Positions 11,391-19,710 of a stretch of DNA of 64,000 nt are shown here, piece by piece. Under the pieces are notes generated by a model, which was given only the letters and a program-made list of their open reading frames with translations, ran no database searches and was not told the origin of the DNA. Every line of letters starts with the position of its first letter. Position 1 is the stretch's first letter. The stretch is from Brevundimonas bullata (GTDB lineage: Bacteria > Pseudomonadota > Alphaproteobacteria > Caulobacterales > Caulobacteraceae), in NCBI RefSeq assembly GCF_014207965.1, contig NZ_JACHLM010000001.1, positions 620,001 through 684,000 of the forward strand, written 5' to 3'. The position numbers and the translations under genes were made by a program.

Positions 11391-11567
11391 ATGCTTCGCT
11401 GGGCCATCATTTTCTTTATTGTCGCCTTGGTCGCTGCTGTCCTCGGCTTCGGCGGTATCTCGGGCATGTCCTTCGAGATCGCCAAATTCATCGCCATCAT
11501 CGCCGTGATCCTGTTCGTCGTCTCGCTGGTTGTCGGCGGCATGAGGGGACGCGGTCCGCGAATCTGA
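11391..11567 (+). CDS. DUF1328 small membrane protein (YtjA-like)
   Basis: The 58-residue product [20 protein letters not shown]... has two closely spaced transmembrane segments (about 4-24 and 31-51) and a short basic tail (MRGRGPRI). This pattern is characteristic of the DUF1328/YtjA family of small inner-membrane proteins of unknown function. The start ATG follows GGAGGG by a good spacing. A perfect 15-bp terminator stem follows 24 bp after the stop, so this is a compact single-gene unit. It is easily missed because of its size. Confidence 0.88.
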   Translation: MLRWAIIFFIVALVAAVLGFGGISGMSFEIAKFIAIIAVILFVVSLVVGGMRGRGPRI

Positions 11568-11590
11568 CGCCGCCCTCAGGCGCTGTCAGC

Positions 11591-11627
11591 AAGAAGGCCC
11601 CGGCGATCCGCCGGGGCCTTCTTCGTT
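11591..11627. terminator. Intrinsic terminator, perfect 15-bp stem
   Basis: Arms AAGAAGGCCCCGGCG (11591-11605) and its exact reverse complement (11609-11623) enclose a 3-base loop and run into CTTCGTTT. It lies between the convergent DUF1328 and metallophosphoesterase genes and can serve both. Confidence 0.85.
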
Positions 11628-11633
11628 TGCCGT

Positions 11634-12500
11634 TCAGATGTCGGCGGCTTCCATTTCGCCCGGGGTGACGGGATCCGGCGCCGTCTCGACCCGGCGCGTG
11701 TCCTGGCGTCGTGGCAGGCGCCAGGTCTGATGATCCTCGAAGCGATGGCCGGTCCAGACCACCGCCGTGACCACGATCTCGCGGGCGTCCCATTCGATGC
11801 GGTTGAAGCTGGGCGGCGCTCCGCGCTCCCGATGCGACAGGGTCCCGCAGCCGATGGCGTAGGAACAGCGATCCGACAGGTCGATGCCCCCCAATTCCAC
11901 AGGGAGGGCGAACGGCACATGGACGTGACCGGTCGTGATCAGGTCCACCCCCGCCTCGGCGAAGATCAGCGCCGCCTTGTCGCCGCGCTTGACCTCGCCG
12001 GTCATCGGCGCGCCGATCATTTCGATCAGCGGATGGTGGCAGGCCAGAATCCTCAGCGCCCCGATCGGCGCGTTGCGCAGCGCCTCGGCCGCGCGGCGCG
12101 TCTGCCCCAGATCGATGACGCCCTTGGACCAGTTGGGCCGCGCCTGCCATCCCCGCGCCGTCGTCACGCCACGCACCATCAGATGTTCACTCTGGAACTC
12201 ATGGTCATGCGCCGGGTGCCCGGTGGCCCGCTCAAACGCCCGCCAGGGCCAGAACAACCGCGCCATCACATCCCAGTAGGGCACGTCGTGATTGCCGACG
12301 GTGACGAAGACCGGCTGGGGCATGGCCCTTATCCAGGCGCCCGCCGCCGCGAACTCCTTAGGAAAACCTTGCTGGGTGATGTCGCCGGTGATCAGCACCA
12401 GATCGTGCGGCGTCGCGTGGGCGTAGTCGAGCGCGGCGGCGACGGCGTGAACATGCTCGCATCCGAAATGCACGTCCGAGAACTGGAGCACCCGCCCCAT
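11634..12500 (-). CDS. Metallophosphoesterase (calcineurin-like)
   Basis: Dinuclear-metal phosphoesterase of 288 residues. The family blocks are complete: FSDVHFG (Asp9, His11), TGDITQQG (Asp40), GNHD (Asn70-His71), CHHPL and a C-terminal GHVHVPF. There is no signal peptide, so the protein is cytoplasmic. The start ATG overlaps the stop of the upstream lipid kinase gene as TGATG, which indicates coupled translation and a shared job, perhaps in phospholipid or nucleotide turnover. Similar proteins include cAMP phosphodiesterase-like and UDP-diacylglucosamine hydrolase-like enzymes. The substrate cannot be assigned from sequence. Confidence 0.9.
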   Translation of the reverse strand: MGRVLQFSDVHFGCEHVHAVAAALDYAHATPHDLVLITGDITQQGFPKEFAAAGAWIRAMPQPVFVTVGNHDVPYWDVMARLFWPWRAFERATGHPAHDHEFQSEHLMVRGVTTARGWQARPNWSKGVIDLGQTRRAAEALRNAPIGALRILACHHPLIEMIGAPMTGEVKRGDKAALIFAEAGVDLITTGHVHVPFALPVELGGIDLSDRCSYAIGCGTLSHRERGAPPSFNRIEWDAREIVVTAVVWTGHRFEDHQTWRLPRRQDTRRVETAPDPVTPGEMEAADI

Positions 12501-13432
12501 CAGATGCTGCCCTCGGCGGCAGGGGGCAGGGGCGCCAGGGCCATGAAGGCCCGCGGCAGGAAGACCACGGTGGCGTTTCGCCCCAACAGCATGGGCTCCC
12601 CGTCGATCACCGCCGGGATCTTCGACCGGGCCGAAACCGTGATCCGGCGCGCCGGCTGGGTCATGACATTGGGATCGTGACGCCAGTCGTCGAACACGGC
12701 GCGAGCCGCCAGGGCGAAGGCCTGGGCGGCGTCCGAGGGCGTCATGGCCGCCGCCTCAAGCCCCACGGGTTCGTCCATGACCTTGGAGATCATCGGACTG
12801 ATCAGCACCAGGGCCTCGGCCCGACGCCTGTCGCCGCCGTCCAGGCTGAAGCGGATATGGCCGCTGAAGGCCCGCTTCAGCGCTCGCCGGCCATAGAGCC
12901 ATGCCAGCTTCAGTTTGCCGGTCCGCATCGCCTCGCGGGCCGGCGCCCACAGGGCCGGCGCCCCCAGAATAGCCGCACAATAGAAGGCCTCACCCTCGAC
13001 CTCGCCTCCCGACACGACCTGCGGCGCACCGTCTTCCAGCGCCAGACGCAGGGTCAGTTTCCAGTCGGCGGTGCCATAGAGGGCCTTGGGCAACATATTC
13101 ATGGTCCCGCCAGGCAGGGGGGCGATCAGCGGCCCCTTGGCGCCGGCGCGCGCGGCGACGGACCGCGCCGTGCCGTCACCGGCCAGAACGAAGAGGACGT
13201 CGGGCTTGGCCGCCAGGGCCTCACCGATCTGGTCCGCGATCCTGGGCCCCTCCAGCGTCGTCACCGTCGCTTCGAAATCATAGACCGACAGGATGGCCTC
13301 GGCCTCGGCCGCCGCCTGGGGACCGACCCCTCCCGAGAGCGGATTGACCAGAATCGTCACCCGTTTCATCGACACATGGGGTGTAAGACGGGGCGCGACA
13401 GGAGGGTCGATAGGCGCAGGGGCGTCGGTCAT
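12500..13432 (-). CDS. Diacylglycerol/sphingosine kinase-family lipid kinase
   Basis: The product is 310 residues. The lipid kinase catalytic domain begins after a 20-residue leader: VTILVNPLSGG (about 25-35), then FVLAGDGTARSVAA, where the family GGDGT motif reads AGDGT, and PLPGGTMNMLPKALYG. These are the nucleotide-binding blocks of the DAGK catalytic family. The annotated start is an ATG at 13430-13432. An internal ATG (Met22, just before KRVTILVNP) would give the more usual family N-terminus. The gene is translationally coupled to the downstream metallophosphoesterase. The lipid substrate is unknown. Confidence 0.88.
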   Translation of the reverse strand: MTDAPAPIDPPVAPRLTPHVSMKRVTILVNPLSGGVGPQAAAEAEAILSVYDFEATVTTLEGPRIADQIGEALAAKPDVLFVLAGDGTARSVAARAGAKGPLIAPLPGGTMNMLPKALYGTADWKLTLRLALEDGAPQVVSGGEVEGEAFYCAAILGAPALWAPAREAMRTGKLKLAWLYGRRALKRAFSGHIRFSLDGGDRRRAEALVLISPMISKVMDEPVGLEAAAMTPSDAAQAFALAARAVFDDWRHDPNVMTQPARRITVSARSKIPAVIDGEPMLLGRNATVVFLPRAFMALAPLPPAAEGSI

Positions 13433-13586
13433 GGGCGGCGAACGCCTCGTTTCACAGCCCGGTTCCGCTGAACCCGAACTCTTCGAACAAAATAATGCAA
13501 AGCTTGGTTCTTGGCCTCGGAACCGTCGCCTTTGCCCTGCGTTCTGTGGACTTCAGGGGAGCCCCCTCGGGATGAAGGACAGATCC

Positions 13587-13937
13587 ATGAACAAGGCGAT
13601 TATCGCCATCGCCGGCGCCGGCCTTCTGGTCACCGCCTGCGCCAGTGACCCGTACTACGGCGGCGGCAACAACGACCAGGCCGTGCGCCAAGGCGCCATC
13701 GGCGCCGGCATCGGCGCGGTCGCCGGCGCCATCATCGGCAACAACGTCGGCGGCGGCAATGCCGCCACGGGCGCTGCCATCGGCGCTCTCGCCGGCGGCG
13801 CTGCGGGCGCCATCCGCGGCTCCAACTCGGACCGCAACAACCAGCAGCGCTATCGCGACAACCAAGGTCGTTATTACTACTGCTACGATAACCGCCAGAC
13901 CGAATGCTACTGGGAGAACGGCCAGCGCCGCTACTAA
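13587..13937 (+). CDS. Glycine-zipper lipoprotein
   Basis: The 116-residue product begins with a lipoprotein signal peptide and a lipobox ending at Cys18 (LLVTAC). A glycine-zipper core follows, with repeated GAIGAGIGAVAGAIIG and GAAIGALAGGAAGAI patterns (about 37-80), then a polar Asn/Arg/Tyr-rich tail with two cysteines. This resembles the outer-membrane glycine-zipper (17 kDa antigen-like) lipoproteins. The chosen start ATG has AGGACAG upstream; an in-frame ATG at 13572 would add five residues. A terminator follows at 13977. Function is unknown, possibly envelope structure or stress. Confidence 0.85.
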   Translation: MNKAIIAIAGAGLLVTACASDPYYGGGNNDQAVRQGAIGAGIGAVAGAIIGNNVGGGNAATGAAIGALAGGAAGAIRGSNSDRNNQQRYRDNQGRYYYCYDNRQTECYWENGQRRY

Positions 13938-13976
13938 GGCGACTGGCGCCCGGAGCTTTTTCGGGTCAGGTTCAGG

Positions 13977-14007
13977 GGGCGGTCCGTTTGCGCGGGCCGC
14001 CCTTTTT
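13977..14007 (+). terminator. Intrinsic terminator after glycine-zipper gene
   Basis: The stem GGGCGGTCCG (13977-13986) pairs with CGGGCCGCCC (13993-14002), with one G-U pair, around a 6-base loop, followed by five T residues. Confidence 0.85.
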
Positions 14008-14056
14008 ACTGCTGTAGAATTGCGCGCCCGGGGCTGGGCGCTTGTCGAGGGGCTGA

Positions 14057-14518
14057 ATGATGAAACCGATCCTCCCTGTCGCCGTGGCTGGACTGACCAT
14101 GGCCCTTGTGGCGGGCTGCACCACGCCCGGCGTGTACAAGAAGCGCAGCGATCTGGTCAGCAATCCCGCCGCCTGCGGGGCCAAGCGGTTCGAGGTCTAT
14201 TTTGATCAGGATCAGGCGCGCCTGACCGCCGCCGCGCGTCAGGCCATCAGCCTGACCGCCACCCAGCTTCAAGGCTGTGACGTCACCAAGGTTCAGGTGC
14301 TCGGCCTGTCCGACGCCCGCAGCGGCACGGCGGCGGCCAACCAGACCCTGTCCGAACAGCGCGCCCGGTCGGTGGCCGAGGCCCTGGTCGGGGTCGGCCT
14401 GCCTGCTCCGGCCTTTGAGGTCGCTGGAGGCGGCGCCGACGGGGCCAAGGTCAACGGGGTCAACGATCCCCTGCGCCGCCGCACCGAAGTGCTGATCGAG
14501 GCCAGGCCGAGGACCTAA
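14057..14518 (+). CDS. OmpA-family peptidoglycan-associated lipoprotein
   Basis: The 153-residue product has a lipoprotein signal with lipobox LVAGC (Cys21), so it is probably outer-membrane anchored. The rest is one OmpA C-terminal domain: FEVYFDQDQARLTAAAR at the beginning, VQVLGLSDA in the middle, and the NQTLSEQRARSVAEAL and DPLRRRTEVLIE peptidoglycan-binding blocks. There is no beta-barrel. The start is chosen at the first of two tandem ATGs (14057 and 14060), after GAGGGG. It lies just after a terminator, so it is probably its own unit. Confidence 0.88.
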   Translation: MMKPILPVAVAGLTMALVAGCTTPGVYKKRSDLVSNPAACGAKRFEVYFDQDQARLTAAARQAISLTATQLQGCDVTKVQVLGLSDARSGTAAANQTLSEQRARSVAEALVGVGLPAPAFEVAGGGADGAKVNGVNDPLRRRTEVLIEARPRT

Positions 14519-14635
14519 GCTTCCCACGGAGGTTGCGTCAGTCGGTCTCGCGCCGCCGCCCACGTCGGCGGTGGTTGTCGGCGCGCGCGGCGGCTAAGGT
14601 CTCGGCTCGTTCTCAACCGCCCGGTCCTCTGCCCC

Positions 14636-16831
14636 TTGCGTCTGCTCTCCGCCTTCCTCGTCTGGCTGACCCTCGCCGCCTCGGCTTTCGCCGCGCCGTC
14701 ATCGCCGTCCGCTCTGGACGACGCCTTGAGGGCGGGCGCCGCGTCGCCGTCTGCCGGACCGCAGCGCACCGAGCGGATCGAGGCGGAACTGGTCCCGATG
14801 AGCGCCTGGGCCGCCCCCGGCTCGACCGCCATCGTCGCCGTGCGCCAGAAGATTCAGCCCGGCTGGCACACCTATTGGCGCAACCCGGGGGATTCCGGCG
14901 GCCCGACGACTTTGGACTGGACCCTGCCCGCCGGGGTCAAGGCCGGCGCTGTTGTCTGGCCCCTGCCCGAACGTCAGCGGCTGCAGAGTCTGATGAACTA
15001 CGGCTATTCAGACCTCGTCTTCCTGCCGGTCCCCATCGACATCCCCGCCGACGCCCGTCTCGGTCAGATCTTGCGGCTCGAGGTCGTCGCCCACGTCTTC
15101 GTCTGCAGCGACCAGATGTGCGTGCCCGAGGATCTCGATCTGACGCTGGACCTCAAGGTTCAGGACGGCGCCGCCCCGCTGGATCCTCGCTACGGCGCCG
15201 CCATCCAGTCCGTGGTCCAATCCGCCCCGCGTCCCGCCGGGATCGAAGCCCGCGCCCAGTTTGCTGACGGCCAACTGACCCTGACCGCCACCGGCGGACC
15301 GCTTGCCAAGATCGGGACCGGCGCGGCGCCGAAATGGGCCTACTTCTTCCCCTTCGAGGGCGGCGTCATCGACCACGCCGCCGTCCAGACCGGTCAGCAC
15401 GGCCCCGAGGGCCTGACCCTGTCCGTCGCCGCCGCGCGCGGCCTGATCGCCGAAGGCCTGAAGGGGCCGGTCGCCGGCGTCCTCGCCACCGACCTCGGCG
15501 CCTGGGAGATTTCGGCGACACCCGGCCCAGCCCTGGCCGGCGCGAGCGGAAACGGCGCCCTGGCCAGCGGCGAGGAAACGGCCAAGCCCGCCGTCAATCT
15601 GAGCGCCTTTGCACAAGCCGCCCTGTTCGCCCTGCTCGGCGGGCTGATCCTCAACCTCATGCCCTGCGTCTTCCCTATCCTGGCGATGAAGGCGGCGGCG
15701 CTCAGCCGCTCGGCCCATGAACCCGCCGAGGCGCGGCGCGACGGCCTGGCCTTCTTGCTGGGCGTGCTGACGACCTTCCTGATCCTGGCCGGGGCCCTGC
15801 TGGCCCTGCGCGCCGGCGGTCAGGCGCTGGGCTGGGGCTTCCAGCTGCAGTCGCCCGCCGTGATCGCGGGTCTGGCCCTGCTGATGCTGGCCGTGGCGCT
15901 GAACCTGTCGGGCGTCTTTCATATCGGCGCGGGCCTGCAAGGCGCCGGTTCTGGGCCGATGTCTCGTCTGCCCGGCGCGCTAGGCGCCTTCTTCACCGGG
16001 GTTCTGGCCGTGGTCGTGGCCGCGCCCTGCACCGCCCCCTTCATGGCCTTTGCGCTCGGCGCCGCCCTGCTGATGCCCTGGCCCATGGCCCTGGCGGTCT
16101 TCCTCATGCTGGGCCTCGGCCTGGCCCTGCCCTACGTCCTGATCAGCCTCAGTCCCGGCCTCCTGGCCCGCCTGCCGCGTCCCGGCCCGTGGATGGAAAT
16201 GCTCAGGAACCTGCTGGCCTTCCCCATGTACGGCGCGGCCCTGTGGCTGGTATGGGTGTTTGCGCGTCAGACGGGCGGCGACGCCCTGGCCCTGTTGTTC
16301 GCAGCGGGTCTGATGCTGGCGCTGGGCCTGTGGCTAGCGGGGCGCCATCAGGCGGCGCAGGCCTTTGCGCAACGCGGCCTTCTGTCGGGCCTCGCCGCTC
16401 TGGTCGTCTTGATCCTGGCCCTGGGTCTGGCCATCGGCGCGGGCCGCGCGCCGCTTTCGGGTCCGGCTTCGGCTGAAGCCTCCGACCTCCTGGCCTCGCA
16501 ACCCTGGTCGCCCGAGGCGGTGCAGGCGGCCTTGGCCGAGGGACGTCCCGTCCTGGTCAACTTCACCGCCGACTGGTGCGTGACCTGTAAGATCAACGAG
16601 CGCACGGCCCTGACCTCGCGCCGCACCGCCGAGGCTCTGCAGGCCCACAACGCCGTCTATCTGGTGGGCGACTGGACCCGCCGCGACGACGCCATCACCG
16701 CCGAACTGGAGCGCCACGGCCGCTCGGGCGTGCCGCTCTACCTCCTCTATACGCCCGGTCAGCCTGAGCCGCGCATCCTGCCGCAACTGCTGACCGAAGG
16801 CCTCATCATCGACGCCCTCGGCGCGAAGTAG
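14636..16831 (+). CDS. dsbD: Protein-disulfide reductase, DsbD/ScsB type
   Basis: Inner-membrane reductase that passes electrons from cytoplasmic thioredoxin to periplasmic thiol proteins. All three redox modules are visible in the 731 residues. The N-terminal periplasmic domain has Cys157 and Cys162 (VCSDQMC). The CcdA-like membrane core has Cys344 (LMPCVFPI) and Cys465 (AAPCTAPF). The C-terminal thioredoxin-like domain has Cys648 and Cys651 (ADWCVTCK). A signal peptide occupies about residues 1-20. The start codon is TTG (14636) and no clear Shine-Dalgarno precedes it. No in-frame ATG would preserve the signal peptide, so the TTG is accepted with caution. Confidence 0.92.
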   Translation: MRLLSAFLVWLTLAASAFAAPSSPSALDDALRAGAASPSAGPQRTERIEAELVPMSAWAAPGSTAIVAVRQKIQPGWHTYWRNPGDSGGPTTLDWTLPAGVKAGAVVWPLPERQRLQSLMNYGYSDLVFLPVPIDIPADARLGQILRLEVVAHVFVCSDQMCVPEDLDLTLDLKVQDGAAPLDPRYGAAIQSVVQSAPRPAGIEARAQFADGQLTLTATGGPLAKIGTGAAPKWAYFFPFEGGVIDHAAVQTGQHGPEGLTLSVAAARGLIAEGLKGPVAGVLATDLGAWEISATPGPALAGASGNGALASGEETAKPAVNLSAFAQAALFALLGGLILNLMPCVFPILAMKAAALSRSAHEPAEARRDGLAFLLGVLTTFLILAGALLALRAGGQALGWGFQLQSPAVIAGLALLMLAVALNLSGVFHIGAGLQGAGSGPMSRLPGALGAFFTGVLAVVVAAPCTAPFMAFALGAALLMPWPMALAVFLMLGLGLALPYVLISLSPGLLARLPRPGPWMEMLRNLLAFPMYGAALWLVWVFARQTGGDALALLFAAGLMLALGLWLAGRHQAAQAFAQRGLLSGLAALVVLILALGLAIGAGRAPLSGPASAEASDLLASQPWSPEAVQAALAEGRPVLVNFTADWCVTCKINERTALTSRRTAEALQAHNAVYLVGDWTRRDDAITAELERHGRSGVPLYLLYTPGQPEPRILPQLLTEGLIIDALGAK

Positions 16832-16849
16832 AGCTGAGCCAGACGCGGC

Positions 16850-16894
16850 GTCTTGGGCGGTCCCGCCTCTCCGCTCCGCTGCGGCCGGGATGAC
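16850..16894. repeat. Partial copy of GTCATCCCGG-type dispersed repeat
   Basis: The stretch from GTCTTGGGCGG through CTCTCCGCT to GCGGCCGGGATGAC resembles, in the opposite orientation, the left half of the element at 34325-34448. Only one full end (CCGGGATGAC, 16885-16894) is present. Confidence 0.65.
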
Positions 16895-16939
16895 GATAGG
16901 GGGCGGGCCTCAAGTAGCGCAAAGCGCGATAGGTCCCAG

Positions 16940-16980
16940 AAAGAAAAGCCTCGCCGGGCGGCTACGCCGCCGGGTGAGGC
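16940..16980 (-). terminator. Terminator overlapping the stop codon of the upstream gene
   Basis: Read on the minus strand, a 15-bp stem with two mismatches (16948-16980) is followed by TTTTCTTT. The TAG stop (16962-16964) of the hypothetical gene sits in the apical loop. Confidence 0.7.
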
Positions 16981-17438
16981 GGCGCGGTGATGACCTCGAC
17001 ATTGTCGTTCAGCAGATAGGCCAGCTCTTCCAGCGCCACCTTGCGTTCCGCGGCGTTGGGGGCGGCTTCGACGGCGGCGACCTTCTTGGGCATGTCTTCC
17101 GAGATGCCGCGCAGGATGCACTTCAGATCGTTGTCCGTGCCGCGTTCCTTCAGCACCAGATGGCCCTGAAGATCGCGCGCGGCCAGATCGGCCGCCTTAG
17201 CCTTGAAGCCGGTGAAGACCGTGCTGGTCAGGAAGCCGCTGGCGTCGGCCTCGCCCGAGGCGATCCAGCCGTCAACGATAGCTTTCAGCGCGCCCGAGCG
17301 TGCCACCAGATCGGCGAACAGGGGCTCGTGCGCGACCGAGACGGGGGCGTCAGCGGGGACCGGCGCCACAGCTGCGGCTTCGGCCACGGACGGATCGCTG
17401 AGCATCAGCACGGCGGCGAGAACTAGTCCGCAGGACAT
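16962..17438 (-). CDS. Exported protein of unknown function
   Basis: The product is about 158 residues with an N-terminal signal peptide (MSCGLVLAAVLMLS..AEAAA) and a helical, Lys/Ala-rich mature part with no family motif I recognise. Two in-frame ATGs are possible (17442-17444 and 17436-17438). The Shine-Dalgarno AAGGG is correctly spaced only for the second, which I use. The region LKAIVDGWIASGEADASGFL and the C-terminal ALEELAYLLNDNVEVI look alpha-helical. One cysteine remains in the mature region. It is convergent with dsbD. Its own terminator forms around the stop codon. Confidence 0.75.
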   Translation of the reverse strand: MSCGLVLAAVLMLSDPSVAEAAAVAPVPADAPVSVAHEPLFADLVARSGALKAIVDGWIASGEADASGFLTSTVFTGFKAKAADLAARDLQGHLVLKERGTDNDLKCILRGISEDMPKKVAAVEAAPNAAERKVALEELAYLLNDNVEVITAPPHPAA

Positions 17439-17591
17439 GGGCATCCCTTTTCACTGGCGGCCGAGGCGAGAATTTCCAGTCGGAAACCCATGTTTACCCG
17501 GTCTTTGATTGAACTCTTTTAGGCCTGAGCCATAAACAAAGGCTTGCAAACGCCGTACCAGACCAGGGGACGGCGATGGGGGGAGACGTCG

Positions 17592-19196
17592 ATGCCGCAC
17601 GCCGCCTGGACCGAACTGGAGGCCGTCGCCCGTCGCGACGCCGACGCCCGCATCCTCGACCAGTTCGCCGCCGATCCCGACCGCCTGTCGCGGATGACGC
17701 TCGACGCCGCCGGCCTGCATCTGGACCTGTCCAAGCAGAGCTGGACCCGCGCAGGGCTGAACGCCGCCCTGGCCCTGGCCCGCGCCGCCGACGTCGAGGG
17801 CCGTCGCGCCGCCCTGTTCGGCGGCGAGCCCATCAATTCCACCGAGGGCCGCGCGGTCCTGCACCCGGCCCTGCGCGCGCCCGACGGCGCCGATTTCCAC
17901 GCCTTGGGCGACGCCGTCTCGGCTGAGGTGGAGGCCGTCCGTGATCAGATGCGCGACTACGCCCACGCCGTCCGGTCCAGTATCGAGACGGGGGCCACCG
18001 GTCGGCCGTTCGAGACCGTGGTCCATATCGGGATCGGCGGCTCGGACCTGGGGCCGCGCCTGATCTGGGACGCCCTGCGCCCGCTCGACCCGGCGATCGA
18101 CGTGCGCTTCGTGGCCAATGTCGATCCGCGCGACATGGCCGAGGCCCTGACCGGACTCGATCCGGCCTCGACCCTGGTCGTCGTCGTCTCCAAGACCTTC
18201 ACCACCCAGGAAACCCTGGCCAACGCCGAGGCGACCAAGGCCTGGCTGGCCGCCGCCCTGCCCGCTGAGGGCATGAACAGGCACCTGATCGGCGTCACCG
18301 CCGCGCCGGAGAAGGCCGCCGTCTTCGGTTGCGGCCGCACCTTCGCCTTCCGGGACTGGGTCGGCGGCCGCTATTCCCTGTGGTCGGCGGTCAGCCTGTC
18401 CTGCGTCATCGGCCTGGGCTGGGACGTCTTCCAGGGCTTCCTCGACGGCGCCGCCGCACTGGACCGGCACTTCCTCGAGGCCCCGCTGGAGGCCAACGCC
18501 CCGGTCCTGCTGGCCCTGGCCCAGATCTACAATGTCGACGGCCTGCACCGCCCGTCGCGCACCGTCGCCCCCTACGCCCACGGCCTGCGGCGTCTGCCCG
18601 CCTTCCTGCAGCAGCTGGAGATGGAATCGAACGGCAAGCGGGTGCGCCGCGACGGCGCCCCGGTCGGGCGCCAGACCTGCCCCGTCGTCTTCGGCGAGCC
18701 GGGCACCAACGGCCAGCACGCCTTCTTCCAGCAGATCCATCAGGGCCCGCAGGTGGTTCCCGCCGAGTTCGTCATCGTCGCCTCCACTCTCGACGACAAG
18801 TCGGAGAGCCCTCTGTGGTCCAACGCCTTGGCCCAAGGCCAGGCCCTGATGCAGGGCAAGACCGAGGCCCAGGCCCATGCCGAACTGATCGCCTCAGGCG
18901 CGTCGGAGGCCGAGGCCGACCGCCTGGCCCCGCACAAGACCTTCCCCGGCGACCGCCCCTCGACCGCCATCGTCATGGACCGCCTGACGCCGCAGGCCCT
19001 GGGCGCCCTGATCGCGCTTTATGAGCACAAGACCTTCGTCGAGGGGGTGATCTGGGACATCAACAGCTTCGACCAGTGGGGCGTGGAACTGGGCAAGGTC
19101 CTGGCCAAGGCGGTCCTCAAGGACGTGGCGGCGGGCGCCCCCTCCCCCGACCTCGATCCCTCGACAGCGGCCCTGCTGACCCGGCTGCTCGGCTAG
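17592..19196 (+). CDS. pgi: Glucose-6-phosphate isomerase
   Basis: Interconverts glucose 6-phosphate and fructose 6-phosphate in the cytoplasm. The product is 534 residues, normal for bacterial Pgi. Diagnostic blocks are visible: VHIGIGGSDLGPRL, DWVGGRYSLWSAVSLS, the GEPGTNGQHAFFQ region, and the C-terminal signature ALYEHKTFVEGVIWDINSFD followed by QWGVELGK. The start ATG follows GGGGGAGA at good spacing. An in-frame TTG 48 bp upstream is rejected. It appears to be a single gene with its own leader of about 150 bp. Confidence 0.97.
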   Translation: MPHAAWTELEAVARRDADARILDQFAADPDRLSRMTLDAAGLHLDLSKQSWTRAGLNAALALARAADVEGRRAALFGGEPINSTEGRAVLHPALRAPDGADFHALGDAVSAEVEAVRDQMRDYAHAVRSSIETGATGRPFETVVHIGIGGSDLGPRLIWDALRPLDPAIDVRFVANVDPRDMAEALTGLDPASTLVVVVSKTFTTQETLANAEATKAWLAAALPAEGMNRHLIGVTAAPEKAAVFGCGRTFAFRDWVGGRYSLWSAVSLSCVIGLGWDVFQGFLDGAAALDRHFLEAPLEANAPVLLALAQIYNVDGLHRPSRTVAPYAHGLRRLPAFLQQLEMESNGKRVRRDGAPVGRQTCPVVFGEPGTNGQHAFFQQIHQGPQVVPAEFVIVASTLDDKSESPLWSNALAQGQALMQGKTEAQAHAELIASGASEAEADRLAPHKTFPGDRPSTAIVMDRLTPQALGALIALYEHKTFVEGVIWDINSFDQWGVELGKVLAKAVLKDVAAGAPSPDLDPSTAALLTRLLG

Positions 19197-19253
19197 AGGG
19201 GAACGGAACCCGCTGAAAAGGATTGTGGTGCGAATCGCTGCAAGGACAGACTG

Positions 19254-19652
19254 ATGCTGAAGACCTTCGCTTCCTTCGCCATGGCGCTGGCCCTGACGTC
19301 GCCCGCCGCCGCTCAGGATCACAGCCGCACCGAGCGGGTCCAGTTCGCGCGGGGTGCGTCCTCGGCCACCCTGCACGGCAACCTGCACGGCTACGACACG
19401 GTCGACTATGTGCTGGGCGCCCGCCGCGGCCAGACGCTGAACGTTCGGCTGCAACCCACCAACGCCTCGGCCTATTTCAACGTCACCAGACAGGGCGCGG
19501 ACGAGGCCCTGTTCATCGGCTCGACCTCAGGCAATCAATTCAGCGGCCAGTTGCCGGCCAACGGCGACTACGTCGTGCGGGTCTATCTGATGCGCAACGC
19601 CGCCCGTCGCGACGAGCACGCCAACTACACCCTGACCATCGGCGTCCGCTGA
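19254..19652 (+). CDS. Small exported protein, possible lysozyme-inhibitor-like (PliG-like) fold
   Basis: The 132-residue product has a clear signal peptide (cleavage near Ala20-Gln21) and no cysteines in the mature part. The mature region has the pattern ARRGQTLNVRL..NASAYFNV..GADEALFIGSTSG..F.G.LPANGDYVVRVYLMRNAARR.E.ANYTL. It is predicted all-beta. This pattern recurs in small periplasmic proteins that I associate, from memory and with limited certainty, with g-type lysozyme inhibitor-like annotations. An Asn-Tyr-Thr-Leu end strand is typical of that group. The gene stands alone and ends at a bidirectional terminator. Confidence 0.7.
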   Translation: MLKTFASFAMALALTSPAAAQDHSRTERVQFARGASSATLHGNLHGYDTVDYVLGARRGQTLNVRLQPTNASAYFNVTRQGADEALFIGSTSGNQFSGQLPANGDYVVRVYLMRNAARRDEHANYTLTIGVR

Positions 19653-19664
19653 GCCCAACGCGAA

Positions 19665-19694
19665 AAGGCCCGGCGTCGCCGCCGGGCCTTCATT
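19665..19694. terminator. Bidirectional terminator between convergent genes
   Basis: The stem AAGGCCCGGCG (19665-19675) pairs with 19680-19690 around a 4-base loop. The minus-strand copy ends in CCTTTTCG and the plus-strand copy in CCTTCATT. It lies between the small exported protein and the second glycine-zipper gene. Confidence 0.8.
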
Positions 19695-19710
19695 CATCGC
19701 GCGCAGGAAC

